64,000 nucleotides of DNA, taken from positions 434,001 through 498,000 of the forward strand of contig MU001516.1 of NCBI GenBank assembly GCA_010093485.1, written 5' to 3'. A model generated the notes under the pieces. The model was not told where the DNA came from. It made no database searches and saw nothing but the letters and a program-made list of their open reading frames with translations. Position 1 is the stretch's first letter, and every line of letters starts with the position of its first letter. Shown one piece after another: positions 47,908 to 59,645 of this stretch. This DNA is from Karstenula rhodostoma CBS 690.94. Lineage: Eukaryota > Ascomycota > Dothideomycetes > Pleosporales > Didymosphaeriaceae. Position numbers and translations under genes: made by a program.

Positions 47908-48866
47908 GTTGGGATTGGTGTGGGGGAGGGGAGGGGGGGTTATGCAGTTATGATTGAATTGGTTATGTCTTGATGAGTGTTGTGCGATGTATACCTTCTT
48001 GAGTGATTTGTGATGATGCCCAATATCCACGGCACCGCGTAGGAAAGTGCGGTAGAGAATGGCGTACGCCGGGTTAGTGTTACTTATCTTACACTTCTGA
48101 GGGAATGGGTTTGTGTCAATACCTTGGGTGCAGCAGTCTACAGTTGATCCTCCATCATAGTGGGCGGTATAACACACCACGCTGCAGAGATGAATGCACG
48201 TAGCGACTGGTACTAGCGTATGGGCTGTGTTTGTGAAGCTGGGTGCCGACATCGTTACTACCTCTTGTGTTGTCAGTGGGGCTGAGGCGTGTATGGTGAA
48301 GATCGCGATTTCGTCGCCGCGCTATTCTTTGTGGTGGAGACGTACCTGTCGACCTTTCGACTACGGTGCCTCCTGATTGCAGGTTTTTGAGATTAATGTG
48401 AGTACGCACGTATGTTTTATGGGCGCTTGCTTGAGACAACTCGCCTCCCATCTTCGGGCAGCCACGCTAGACTAATACGTCCAGTTTTCTCTCTGCTTTT
48501 GCTGCACTCGCTGAGTATCTGACACGTGGTGCTGATGAGCCCACGAGGCTCGTTAGATGGCTGCATCTTTACCCCAGGCGCTTGGTGCGCGTGCTTTTTA
48601 CATCACATTTGATGCGCGTGGAATTTCGGATTCACCACTAGTCCCATTTGGACGAGTACCTTCACAGTCTCCAACCCTCTCTGTCGTCGGAAGGCACCTC
48701 TGACATACGGAAGGTGCCCCGACGTCCTGGAAGTTGCAAATTAGTCCTAAACACAGCCCCGCCGCCCTAACAATCCATTTCTCTTACTCCGCACTTTGTC
48801 ATCCGTCTCATTCAATCACCGATCACGCACAACTTCTATCTTCCGTCGCTCTATTAATATCCCACT
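47908..48866. other. Intergenic region
   Basis: 3' flank of the protease gene and promoter of the first modular orphan gene. The last 100 bases before 48867 are pyrimidine-rich. Nothing else recognised. Confidence 0.5.
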
Positions 48867-51320
48867 ATGTCTTTCAGACCGAATGCTCCCAACTTGGACA
48901 CATATGCCGGCAGAGACGAACTTTACAATCGCCTGGCGAGGGACGAGGTCTCTTACAGCACGCTGGCTACGTACCTCGGTTTGAAACACACCGGGTCGTC
49001 CGATCGACTTATCTTCACGCACAAAAAGATACAGGCGTTCCATGCGAGTCTTCACGAAGCGGCGCAACATTTTCGAAACTCCACGCATACCACAGTTGAT
49101 ATAAAAAAGGCGGAAAGGATACAAAAAGCGGCGCGTAGCGTGAAGCTCGATAGATTCATACGATCTATCATTGCGCGCTTCGGCGCGTTCCTGTGGGGCG
49201 GTGAAGACAGGTCACATTTGCTACATGCTCAACCTGACTCGGCTTATGTCAAAGATCTCTACTTGGCTTCTCACCTTTCTTAGTAAGCATCAAATCCTTT
49301 GCTGAGCGCAATCGGCTTACAACTGTAGTATCGAATGTTTGATTCGATACTGGCTCGCGAAAATCGTCGTGGAGTTTTCGCAATACGTGTACTCTTCACA
49401 AATCTCCATCGATGCCCTAGAAGAAGATTCGACAGATTTAGAACATCAACTCATCGAAACCACTCCACGGAAGCACTCTCACTCAACGCAGTCTCCAAAC
49501 AAGCGTATCTCAAAAAAGTCTGTTAATGCATCTGGACGAGTTTCGCAACGAATCGGACATTGTGATCCCAAGAGTGTGCTCGGCTCCTTGCATGAGGGGT
49601 TTGTACGCGGACGCAATCAACATGAAATCGAAGAGATGGAGTTTTTCTTGAGGGGATGTGCCCAAAGAATTGAATACATCAAACAACCTCACTTTGCACA
49701 AATTATAACACTTCTAGGACTGAAGCATAATGTTATATCCAAAAACCGAGTACATTTCGTGTCCAAAACCCTGAAAAAGTTTAACACGGAGACCAGTACC
49801 GTGGCTGAAAGCGTTAGAGTCTCTCCCGAGCACTCAAAACTCCCGTGGCCTCCGGCCAATACGTATATGGAAGGCGTAAATTATCTCCTTGAGCGATGGG
49901 GCCAGAGCCTTTGGGGGCCATCTGAAAGGAATCACCTACTGAAGCCCGGCTCTAACATCGATTGCATTCTTACCAAACAGGACCTTTACTGGAACGATGA
50001 CGACGACCGTGACAGGTATCCACTTAAAAAACGGTAGTGAGCAAGTTTTCTAATGTTTGTAGAATCCGCTTCTACGTACTTTGCTGGGTATTGAAGAAGG
50101 CTGCGAGGATATTGGAAAACCGCATCGAGACCGCGAAAAGGTCTAGCAGGATGATTGATACGTCAAAATACGAGAACCGCTCGATATATGCCCCTCTTTC
50201 TCAGAACAAACACCACCGTGAGCCAATCATGGAGCTTACTGCAACCGATTCTGGCCACGACCTACCGTCTTCGAACCAAGTTCTGGCAAGGAATCATAAT
50301 GCACCCCTGCTAAAATTATTCGACTACACAAATTCTGGCCATTCCAGGCGGGAATCGGTTCATACAGACCTGACTGGTGAAGATACCGCCTCTATTGAAC
50401 AAACGACCTTGGACAGACACAACCTGGACAACATTCAGCTCGGACCCCATAACCATGCTGAAGCCCCTGAGTTTGTCAACAACGACTTGTATTGCGGACC
50501 AGATGATCCAGAGTCACGAGTCAATGATAGCGCTCCTCGAAAGCGGGCCATGTATGGTCATCCTACTCCTACTGAAGAGGTGAATGGCGCAAGCTCCGAT
50601 TGTGACGATGCCTTTGTATATCACTACCCATCAGCAACGAAGCCATCTCGCACAAGGGACTCTGCCCGAGCGACCGGAGATGAATCCGCAAGCATGCTAA
50701 GGCAGCGACCGAGCATTGTCTACGACAACACCGCTAGCCAGAACTCGGATGCTACAAACAGTGTTTACCATCAAACCCATGATCGACGGGAAGTCAGCCA
50801 GATAGCCCATATGCCAAGACACATCCAATCGGCGACTGTGAGCGAGCATCTCGACATTCAGGAGGAGTGGTCGCCCCAGCACCGAGGTGCGAGGCGTGAC
50901 TTGCGTTCTAAGCTTTCACTGCAAGATCCTCTTCCAATGTCCCAGATAACAGAACTTACCAAATTTGATCGAAACCTGAAACGCGATCTCTACTTGTTCT
51001 TCTCATCCTGCATCAAATACCGCTTTGATCCGGATTGGACAACCCCATTCTTGGACGCGCTACATTCCAGATTCTCCCTCGAAGATTTGCGCACCCTTGA
51101 AACTATCGACGCATTAGAGGATGCCTGGAAGGCGGCTCGGTTGGGAGGTACCCTCGACAAGGAATTGAAAGACCGTGACCGGGATGAAATGGCACTTTGC
51201 GTGGCCCGTGTGCTCCTGCGACTGACTAACACATCCCCTGACGACATGGAGGAACTGTTGATACCGTACCTGCGGAAGCTCTGTAATGAGATGTTCGAAA
51301 GGATAGATCAGAGCGTTTAG
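48867..51320 (+). CDS. Modular orphan protein A (two WG..R.HLL..DLYW modules plus C-terminal domain)
   Basis: Not recognised. Exons 48867-49282, 49329-50015 and 50063-51320 join in phase to 786 residues with no stop. Module 1 spans about residues 15-138 and module 2 about 242-362. Shared features are a YLGLK/LLGLK segment, then a helix with hG..LWG..(D/E)R.HLL and, 10-15 residues on, DLYL/DLYW. Right after this each module has a phase-2 intron, then an amphipathic helix (YIECLIRYWLAKIVV; RIRFYVLCWVLKKAARIL). Residues about 385-640 look disordered. The last 125 residues form a predicted helical domain (DLYLFFSSCIKYRFD; CVARVLLRL; IPYLRKLCNEMF) that is also found in gene B. No signal peptide or catalytic motif is visible. 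Confidence 0.75.
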
Positions 51321-52255
51321 GCATGGTCCACGCATACCACGCCTGCTGCTAATCTCGGGATCAGTCGTTTGAAGGTGTCGCGGCGGCTGCCTTGTTGATT
51401 ACGGCGAAGAACATTCGCGCTCAGGGCGGTGAGCGCTTGTAGACTCATTCAGTAATAGGCACCTATGTTTGATGAAAGATGCACTTTCCCGCGCGGGCTT
51501 GTACGTGTTTTTCCACACTAGAATGCTTGGGTCGATGCGTTTCCATCCCGTTGCCGTTCGACTTTGTGTGACCGGCTTCCTGGATCCTGCAGGTTTCGGC
51601 TTATTGACCGGTGATTCTGGGGTGACCGTCTCGAGTGAGATATGTGACGTGTGCTTCTTAAATTATGAATTTTCAGATCATAGCTCAGTGGAGTCGTGGG
51701 ACAAGTAGGGCGGGAAGATGGCGGATTGGAAGGTTTGGAGGTGGAACTGCCTGCACGTTCGGGTGCGTACGTTGGAGTCCGATAATGTTCTGGTCCGATG
51801 CATGCGCCCGCGGGCCCTTCCACTCATGTAGCTGCACAAATATGTCTTGGGGTTGTAAGTAATGGTGTGCTGTAGAAAAGCGTCTCTCTCATTACATCGA
51901 CAACTATCTCAGAAGTTACTTCGACGTACAAAACTACATTTGAAGGCTTTTTTATGAGCTGATGGAGCGACTGTGACACAATCGCACGCCTACGTAGCGC
52001 GATATCATGCAGTGCGGACGGCCGCTTGCAGATATCCGTCTCAGCTCACCGGTCGGTCAAATAGTGATCGCCCCAGAATACTGCTCCTTCCTTACGCTGG
52101 AGCCTGAAAATAACGAAGACTCTATATATTAATTCTTGTTTGTCGCCGTTCTGCCAATGGTCTACCCACAGATTGGGACTTTGCACATACTGTTGATCAT
52201 CCGCGCTCCAGACGCCTGTTCTTTCTAGTGTCCACAACCTCCGTCATCTCACGCA
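51321..52255. other. Intergenic region between the two modular orphan genes
   Basis: Contains the promoter of gene B. A minus-strand frame at 52046-52237 weakly resembles part of the module (see findings); otherwise nothing recognised. Confidence 0.5.
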
Positions 52256-54636
52256 ATGGCTTCCCATACACCCGGCTCACACCAACCGTGGCCCAGAATC
52301 GATACGGAGAGTGGACAGCAGGAACTTGAGAGACTCCTCATCCACGATACAGATGCTGTCTCAACGAGAACCCTAATCGCATATCTCGGGCTAAGACAGA
52401 CTCATGAAACCGCAAGGTACGGTTTTGTCAATGACTGGGTAGAGAGTTTCTATCAACGGACACTGCAAACCTCCCGAGAGATACCGGCTCAACAGATCGA
52501 TCGAAAATTGAAAAGGCAAATTATGAAGGACAAGGTCAACGAGGTCTTACCGACACTTGGTCCTAGGTTATGGGCCGATGATAACAGGGAGCATCTACTT
52601 CAGGCCGGGGATCATCCATGCTACGGGGAAGATCTGTATTGGAGCAACGGAAACCATAGGGCTCAGTAAGTTCTGACATTCTTTCGCCGATTTATCTCAC
52701 TGACGTGTTCAGAATTGCATTCATATATCGGTGTTTGCTGTTCAAGATGTCAACAGATGATCCGCAAGATGCGCCCGTTGCGGATGCTGCCTCAGATCAC
52801 GTCTTCAATGTCGGGGAAACCCGTCTGCATGAGCGTGGACCAAGTGCAGCCAGGTCTCAATCTACCATGCAATGTTGGGACAGTGCACCAGAAGAACCAA
52901 GCGTCTCGGGTCCGGAGTATACCCCCGAGACGCCACCGCGCATGTTGCAAGGCTCAAAGCGATCTTGGCGAGCACAGTCTCATCAGGATGAAGAAGACAG
53001 CAAGATCAGGTCGCCTGTTATCACGCGCCAAGGCTTGACCAATGATAGTGTGATAGCGGAAGATTTCACAACGATCAAAAAGAGCTGTGCAATGAAGTCT
53101 GGGTGCTACATCAGTAAGTTCCGGATCGAACGCCGAAACCTGGACCCATCGTCGTTAAATGTGGACCAGGCCAAGAACTTGCAAATGCGGTTAAGACCGC
53201 AGCTGGACGTGTTAAGGTGAACACGAGTGGGTCCTCGTTACCGTAGCCTCCGGATCCGGCTTACTTGGATCTCGTCAACCAGCTTCTCGACAATTGGGGG
53301 CCAGAGGTCTGGGGTCTTGAGGACAGGAATCATCTGCTCGCCCCAGTTCCTGGGAGTCGATATCCAATCGATCTCTACTGGGATGTTAGCGAGCACCGTG
53401 AACTGTAAGTTGCTATGATTCCAATCACAATAATATATTGACGTCTATTTAGGATTCGCGACTGGGTACACGCTTGGATCATACACGACGCAGCGGCCCT
53501 ACTCCGCAACCATCGACGGTCGACCAAGAACTCATCCATGTTTGGAAGGATATCAAACGCCACATTCGCGATGAGCTCGACACCGAGCATTCGTAAGCGG
53601 CGCAGACGGAATATCAACCAAACCAGCGATGTCCTACCTGCTTCATGGAACGGAAAACCTGTATCACAGAACCTAAGCAGGGCCATGGGCTTGGAAGTAC
53701 AAACTCCAGCGGATGCTCATCACGATGCCCGCGATGAAGATTCTGACCAAGAGTTGGAGCCCGACGAGCAGACCCATTCCGATGTGGAAAGCAATGCACA
53801 CGTCCAGACATGGGAACGGGCCCTGCGTCAAGGTCAAGAGATCCCTGATCGTGAGCACGACACATACACTGAATCAAAGGGCTCCTCTCGTCAGACTCAC
53901 AATGGCCGTACTCGCTATTTCGATCGTGAATATTTCCCATTGAGCAACAATGCAGGCCGGACGCGCCAACTTGAGCGTGGCCAGGAAGAAGGCAGCGGGC
54001 CTGCAGAGTCTTCCACAGATTTTTAGCCACGTCTAGCAACGTCTGTTACTATATCAATCAACAATGATCGTAGCACGGCGAGGGCCACGCCAACAAAGCC
54101 CATAGGAGTCACTGTAACACCGGCGCATGCTATCAGTGGACACAGTCAAAATCTTTCCAAACGTCTGTTTAATTTTCTCAGGGTCCAGCCCTCGGGGGAC
54201 AGCAAACCTGAGGAAGCGCTGCATTTCTTGAGACAACTCGAACTCACGTATCAAGCTGATGCGCCAAAGCTAGAGTTTGTGTTCGAAGCTGAGTGGGAGG
54301 ACATCTCAGCAGCGTACACCGCCTGGTCCGTTGGAGTGAGAGCCTGGGTGGAGTTCCAAGAGGAAACGGGATACACGGGAACACGAAGCGGACTTGATGA
54401 ACTCTGGAGTTCGGCATCAGATCTCAATATCGGTTCGATGCTAGATCTCCAGCAGAAGGTCACACTGTTGGGAGAAACACTTGAGGAGGGAATCGGACGG
54501 CAAGATCGAGCAACGTTGCATGCATGTGGCCCAGGTGTTGATTCAACTGGCAGATCCGAAAGATGGAAAGGCCTTGGTACCACTCGCGGTGCGACGGCTC
54601 TGCAAAGAGTTGTTTAGGTGGATGGGTGAGAATTGA
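52256..54636 (+). pseudogene. Modular orphan protein B, decaying tandem paralogue of gene A
   Basis: Exons 52256-52665, 52713-53113, 53170-53404 and 53453 onward. Module 1 has LIAYLGLRQT, LGPRLWADDNREHLL and EDLYWSNGN. Module 2 has PPDPAYLDLVNQLL, NWGPEVWGLEDRNHLL and PIDLYWDVSEH. Each is followed by a phase-2 intron and an aromatic helix, exactly as in gene A. The C-terminal domain (VAQVLIQL, VPLAVRRLCKELFRWM) also matches gene A. Lesions: TAG at 53244-53246, aligned with a Trp in gene A (LPWPP); TAG at 54024-54026; and an indel near 54525-54530 that shifts the last part out of frame (ends 54617 as read, 54636 in the other frame). Intron 53114-53169 has a GTAAGT donor. Confidence 0.7.
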
Positions 54637-55359
54637 CCACATCGGGGCAGAGCTATCAGCTTATGCCGGGTAAGAGAGTGTGCTCCCAGGGACAAACCGC
54701 TCATCTGAACCAAAAGAAAAAAGTTTTGTCTGTCATTTTACGGTCAGAGACAGGTTGATGGCTGACCGTTGGCTGATCGTTGGCTGAAGGCGCAGCGTCA
54801 GCGTTACCGGATGTGGCTAGCAAGGGTTTTCCAAGTGCAGCCTCTCATCGCTGACCCCACCTCACCCTCTTCACTTCACAGCCCCCAAGCCCAGGCCCCA
54901 GCCCAATTAACCATCCCAACCAATAGAGTTGTGCAGATAGCGACGTAAATCGTAATATGTCCCGTTGAAACTCTCCACATCGAGGGAACGACTCGCTTGC
55001 AAGCCTTCCAGCCGCTGTAGTGCAGTCCTTCAACCTCGGCCGTATTGGTGGACGGGGGGTTGCGATGCCACCTTGGGCGACCGTAAGATGGGATCACAGC
55101 TGAGACTAGGCAATACGTGAGATGTACTCTCCGCCTTTTTGCCTACTGGGGAGTCGACGCCTCCCAACTGAGCGTCGTATATGAACCTTGTGCTGTCCCG
55201 CGTGCCACCTCGCGCTCTTCTTTACTGCTTTGAGTTTGTCGGCGTTCAGCTTTCGTTGCACAATGATATGCCACTGAGCCTTATACCCCTTCTCTCCTAT
55301 TTTCTATATCACTCAAACTTTTCCTACGCCAGTATCTCGCCGACTAGCGAACAGACGAT
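54637..55359. other. Intergenic region
   Basis: Contains the promoter of the DUF2235 gene. A repeated phrase TGGCTGA(C/T)CGTTGGCTGA occurs near 54761-54786. No gene is supported. Confidence 0.5.
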
Positions 55360-57172
55360 ATGGCCGATGATACTCCTTGGGGCCGACGGCTCGTCATCTG
55401 CTGCGACGGAACTTGGCAGTCCAGCGTGAGCTCCAAAGACAACGTTCCCTCCAATGTGACCAAGCTCTGTCGCGTCATCGCTCGCATTGGCACCGATCAA
55501 CAAGATGCAAACAAGAGATGGCATCAAATCGTGTATTACGACAGCGGAGTCGGCACCGGCAACCTCAGCGGATCAGAAGCCAAACGACAAGGTGGAACTG
55601 GGGCCGGTCTCGCCGAGAACGTCATCGAAGCATACAACTTCATCGTCCTGAACTACGAACCTGGCGACGAGATCTTTTGCTTTGGATTCTCGCGTGGCGC
55701 GTACACGGCGCGAGCAGTCGCAGGACTCGTCACTGATATCGGCGTCATCAAACCCACCGACATGCAGCTTTTTCCGGCCATCTATCGCGCGTATATGTCC
55801 AACGATGAGATGCTACCGTTCCGCGAGACGAAAGCGTGGAAGGAATTCGTCGATGGGAAGCTCACCAGCAAGGGTCAAGATCTGAGTAAAGCTGGTGCTA
55901 TCACGGGGTTGAAAGATCGAGTGCAAAGCTTCGAGATTATCCCTCATCAGGGCTTGCTGGCTGCGGAAGCTAGTCGAAAGGTCAAAGTAGTTGGAGTGTG
56001 GGACACTGTGGGAAGTCTGGGGGTGCCAGACGTTGCTTGGTTCGATAATGAGAGGTACCGGACGAAGTACGGATTTCACAACGTCAAGCTCAATGAGAGT
56101 GAGTATCTCTATCGCAGTTAGTAAATTCCAGAGACGTCGGCTAACTTGTAAAGATATCGAACATGCATACCACGCGCTGGCGCTGGATGAGCACCGAAAA
56201 GCCTTCCGACCGACACTGTGGTACATAGACAACGAGATGCGGGCACGCTTGGCGCGAGAAGGCAAACCATTACCCGAGCTGAAGCAAGTCTGGTTCCCAG
56301 GCGTTCACATCAACTCCGGTGGCGGCGCAGACGACTGCATCACAGACATGAAGGGCGATCTAGAGAGTAAGTCACTCCCCGATCTCCTGCTCTCCACATT
56401 GACCACCACCCCAGATCTATCCACCGCAACATGGACCTGGATGCTTCAGTGCATCTCCCCCCACCTAACCATCGATCAAGACGCCTTCAAATCTTCCCTG
56501 AGCCAATATCAACGCTGGCTCGCCCGCATCCGCTACGCATGCACCTACCACCACACCACCTGGCTCGACACAATCAAGTCCAACATCCCCACCATCCCCA
56601 TCTTGAACCCGGCTACCGACCCGCTTCTCCCACCGCGACGCGACCCCGTGCACACGCATCCGGAGTTCGACTATGGCTGGGGCACGGGGCCCATCGTCGA
56701 CTCCTATACCGGGATGTACTTGGTCAACGGCAGCCAGCCTCGTGTACCGGGCAAGCTGCAGACCGAGGTGTACGACCAGAAGGAGGAGGTGGCGACGCTA
56801 GACGACATCTCCAAGTTCGGCGAGACGAACGAGTACATCCATCCCATCTGCGAGTATCGCAAGATTGTGCGCGGAAAGGAGGACGATTCAGCGCTGGAGG
56901 CGTTTACGCGCAAGTACGAGGTTGCGCCGGATGGTAGCGAGGGCAGGCATTGGTGGTATATGGACGGGAAGAGGTTGCCTGAGTGGGTTATCATGGAACA
57001 TCGGGACGGAGGCGTGGTGAATTTTGAGAGGACGTGGTATGAGATGTGTGAGACGAATGATAAGGCCAAAATGCGGTTGAAGGAGGCAGGGTACGTGGAG
57101 GACTTTCTGGTTGCGCTGGATGGGAGGGTCGATTTTGGACTGGAGGATAAGCCTGGGTATGTGTATCCGTGA
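55360..57172 (+). CDS. DUF2235 alpha/beta-hydrolase (Tle1-like phospholipase fold)
   Basis: Exons 55360-56098, 56154-56366 and 56415-57172; 569 residues. The start RRLVICCDGTWQSS is the signature DGTW block of DUF2235. The nucleophile elbow is FCFGFSRGAYTAR, the GxSxG serine site; VGVWDTVGSLGVP and WFPGVHINSGGG follow and supply further conserved motifs. The C-terminal 200 residues are the family's less conserved part. Fungal members are of unknown role; bacterial relatives (Tle1) are phospholipases. The 48-base second intron is divisible by three and lacks a stop, so retention is possible; splicing gives the better match (GDLENLSTATW). No lesion seen. Confidence 0.88.
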
Positions 57173-57901
57173 GTGGTTCCCCTTTGGTACTCCTACGTCT
57201 TATTTCCGAGGGCTTTGTATCTTAATTATCTAGCGGGATATACGATTTGGTGATGCGTCAATGTTTTGGAAATGCAGGATTGTTGAAGTGAACTCAGAAC
57301 TGACGCGCCGTACAACGTCGAGTCTCGTTCAAAAGCCCAACGAAAGAACACTCTGAAGATGAACTAAAATAGGAAATCTTCTTAGATATCTTTCTGTCGT
57401 GAAAGATGAAAGGGGGAAAGGCCACTAAGTAAAGACAATGACTCTCCAATTGGACAATTCGTTAAACACTCAATACGAGGAGCTCGTATTCATTAGCGAA
57501 AAGGTGCCAGAACCCCTGCACATTCTCTGTGCTGGGCCAATCCTCGGTTTTCGCTAGGTAGTACTCGGAATATGGTCATTGTAGAGCGGTACGATACGTT
57601 GGAATACATACCTCGCTAACTGACCTCGACACGAGTGTTGCCGGGCGGCACGTGTACGAAGTGCCAAAACAAAACATGATCAGCCCAGTCAGGTAAGTCG
57701 CATAGAGGAAAACAAGACACCCAGCCCCTATGGCTAGGGTAAGCGACTGATAACGCAGCATGCACGGATCTAATACGAACTTGCCTATACCTTCAAGCTG
57801 CCCTTGTGTCTGTCTCCGTCCCTTTTTCTCAGCCTCGTTCAACGACACGTACAATCGATCGAGCATCCAACTTCCCACGTTCTCGCGTTCGAGCTACCAA
57901 C
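57173..57901. other. Intergenic region
   Basis: About 730 bases. It holds the 3' flank of the DUF2235 gene and the promoter and leader of the surface-protein gene. No gene is supported. Confidence 0.5.
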
Positions 57902-59003
57902 ATGTCAGAAAACGGTGCAAGCTCGGCTCCGCAGATCACTACCATCATCTCAGACGCAAGCTCGATAAAAGCTCAGAACAGGGGCCCCATCACCACCTTG
58001 TTTAGTCCGCCGTCCTCGTGCACAGCGACACTCACAACGCAGCAGCCCAGCAATGATCGATTGTTCTTCGGTCATTACCTCGACCCTTACTTCGATCCCT
58101 TGTGCCTTCCGCTGGGGACGTTCAAGAGAGAGGAGCTGATCAAAGTCACATGGGACTTCTACTATTGTGAGTGCAGTACTGATGTATCGAGAATTTCTCT
58201 GACGCTCTCTTGAACAGATAGCCCAGCTATATGTCCTGACGAATGGTCGACGGTAGCAACTTTCCAGTCCGAAATCCCCGGCGGCATCCCGGCGATGGTT
58301 TTCTCCCTGGGGACCCAGACCACCGCAGCGCTGTGCTGCCCATCGCAAGTGCCACCGAGAGTCGCGCGGCTGCCGTTGATCTAACGGAAGCAGTGGATAC
58401 GAATATGGCGATATTGGCCACATATGCCAGTCGAGCGTGACGCGCAACCAGCGCGTGCCGTACGTGAGCCCGACGAATTTGGGCATCAGCTGGGACCGTG
58501 GATTGGTGTCGACGTCGACCATGGCGGCGGGGACCATGGCTTATGGCGACGGGGTGCAGATTTTGTGGCAGAGCACTGACGAGGCGCTTCTGTCTGCTGC
58601 AATGAAAGCGACGACGAGTGCGTCCGACACGAAGAAGACATCGTCGCTGACAGGCCAATCCCCGTCGTCCACGGCTCAAACATCCTCTTCGACCAGCGCG
58701 GCGACGGGTGGGCCTGCACCACGCAATAGGGACGGGCTCAGCGTCGGCGCAAAAGCAGGCATCGGCGTTGGCATCGCAGCTGTGGTCCTCATCGCGACCA
58801 TCGTAGGATGGTTTTTGTTTCTCCGGCGGAAAAGGCACGGTCTGGAACTAGACGCGCAGACGCGGTCTGAAGTCGAGGGAGTAGGGCCAGTGGAGAAGGA
58901 CTCGGACCGAGAACCCCGGGAGTTGCCTGTGCCTGTGGCACCGGCGGAGCTGCATGGGCATCCTGTGCAGAATGGTACCAGCACGTATGTTGGGGCGGGA
59001 TAA
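57902..59003 (+). CDS. Single-span fungal surface protein with cysteine-rich ectodomain
   Basis: Exons 57902-58166, 58218-58344 and 58394-59003; 333 residues. The N-terminal region has SSCTATLTTQQ, DPLCLPLGTF, YYSPAICPDEWSTVATF and ALCCPSGYEYGD, the cysteine pattern of a fungal family whose members end in a transmembrane helix. The helix is AGIGVGIAAVVLIATIVGWF at about residues 250-270, followed by a basic stop (RRKRH) and a polar tail. A Ser/Thr-rich stalk precedes it. No N-terminal signal peptide is visible. The second intron (58345-58393) begins GCAAGT and ends GCAG: a GC-AG intron, with CTAAC branch site. GT-AG alternatives do not restore the frame. Confidence 0.78.
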
Positions 59004-59194
59004 GGGGCTGTTCGTGAGCGGGGTGGTGTGGGGGCGGCAAGTCAATCAAGTGCAGGTGCAAGGTATGAGGGAGTGATGATAGATCTTATCTCTTTTCGCA
59101 GTTGACATGCGCTTCCCAGCCCCTCAGCCTACTTGAGCACAAACCATCGCCCTGAATCCCCAGCCTCGTTCACGAACTTTGCCCATGTGCGGAG

Positions 59195-59430
59195 ATGGCA
59201 CAAAACGGTCCTTCTGCGACTGCAAGCCTAATCTCCGACCCCCGCTCCATCCAAGCCTGGACCCGCTACTCCATCACCGAATCGTTTACGCCCCGAGCGT
59301 CGTGCACGGCAACCCTCACCACACAACAGCGTGGGCGGGAATCACAGCTCTTGTTCGGACACTATGATGATGCGTAGTTGGACACCTTGTGTTGTCCGAT
59401 GGGAAAACCTATCTCTACAGTTGGAATTCG
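59195..59430 (+). pseudogene. Truncated tandem copy of the upstream surface-protein gene
   Basis: Starts MAQNGPSATASLISD and continues with RASCTATLTTQQ and LLFGHYDDA, then TAG, then LDTLCCPMGKP in the same frame. These match the first exon of the gene at 57902 (SSCTATLTTQQ, LFFGHYLDP, DPLCLPLG). Nothing corresponding to the later exons follows, so it is a 5' fragment duplicate. The 3' limit is approximate. Confidence 0.75.
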
Positions 59431-59645
59431 GGATGTGGAACAGCCTGCGCGAGGTGCGCAGGTCGAAGTTGTGCGAATTGGTGGCTTGTACTCACGGCAA
59501 ACTTGTAATCATAATTCAGAGCCTACTAGGATAGCAATGTATGCAGTATACCTACCATTAGTGTGAGCGTAGCTTCCAGATTAGTGAGCGGTTGTGCGAG
59601 TTGGCAACACTGCTGCAGGTGCCTCATGTCCATCCCAAACAACAC

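Noticed and set aside
53208..53246. A 38-base intron in gene B ending at GTAG
   Set aside because: The frame works better with a GTAAGT intron at 53114-53169, and the GTAG is then an in-frame TAG aligned with Trp in gene A.
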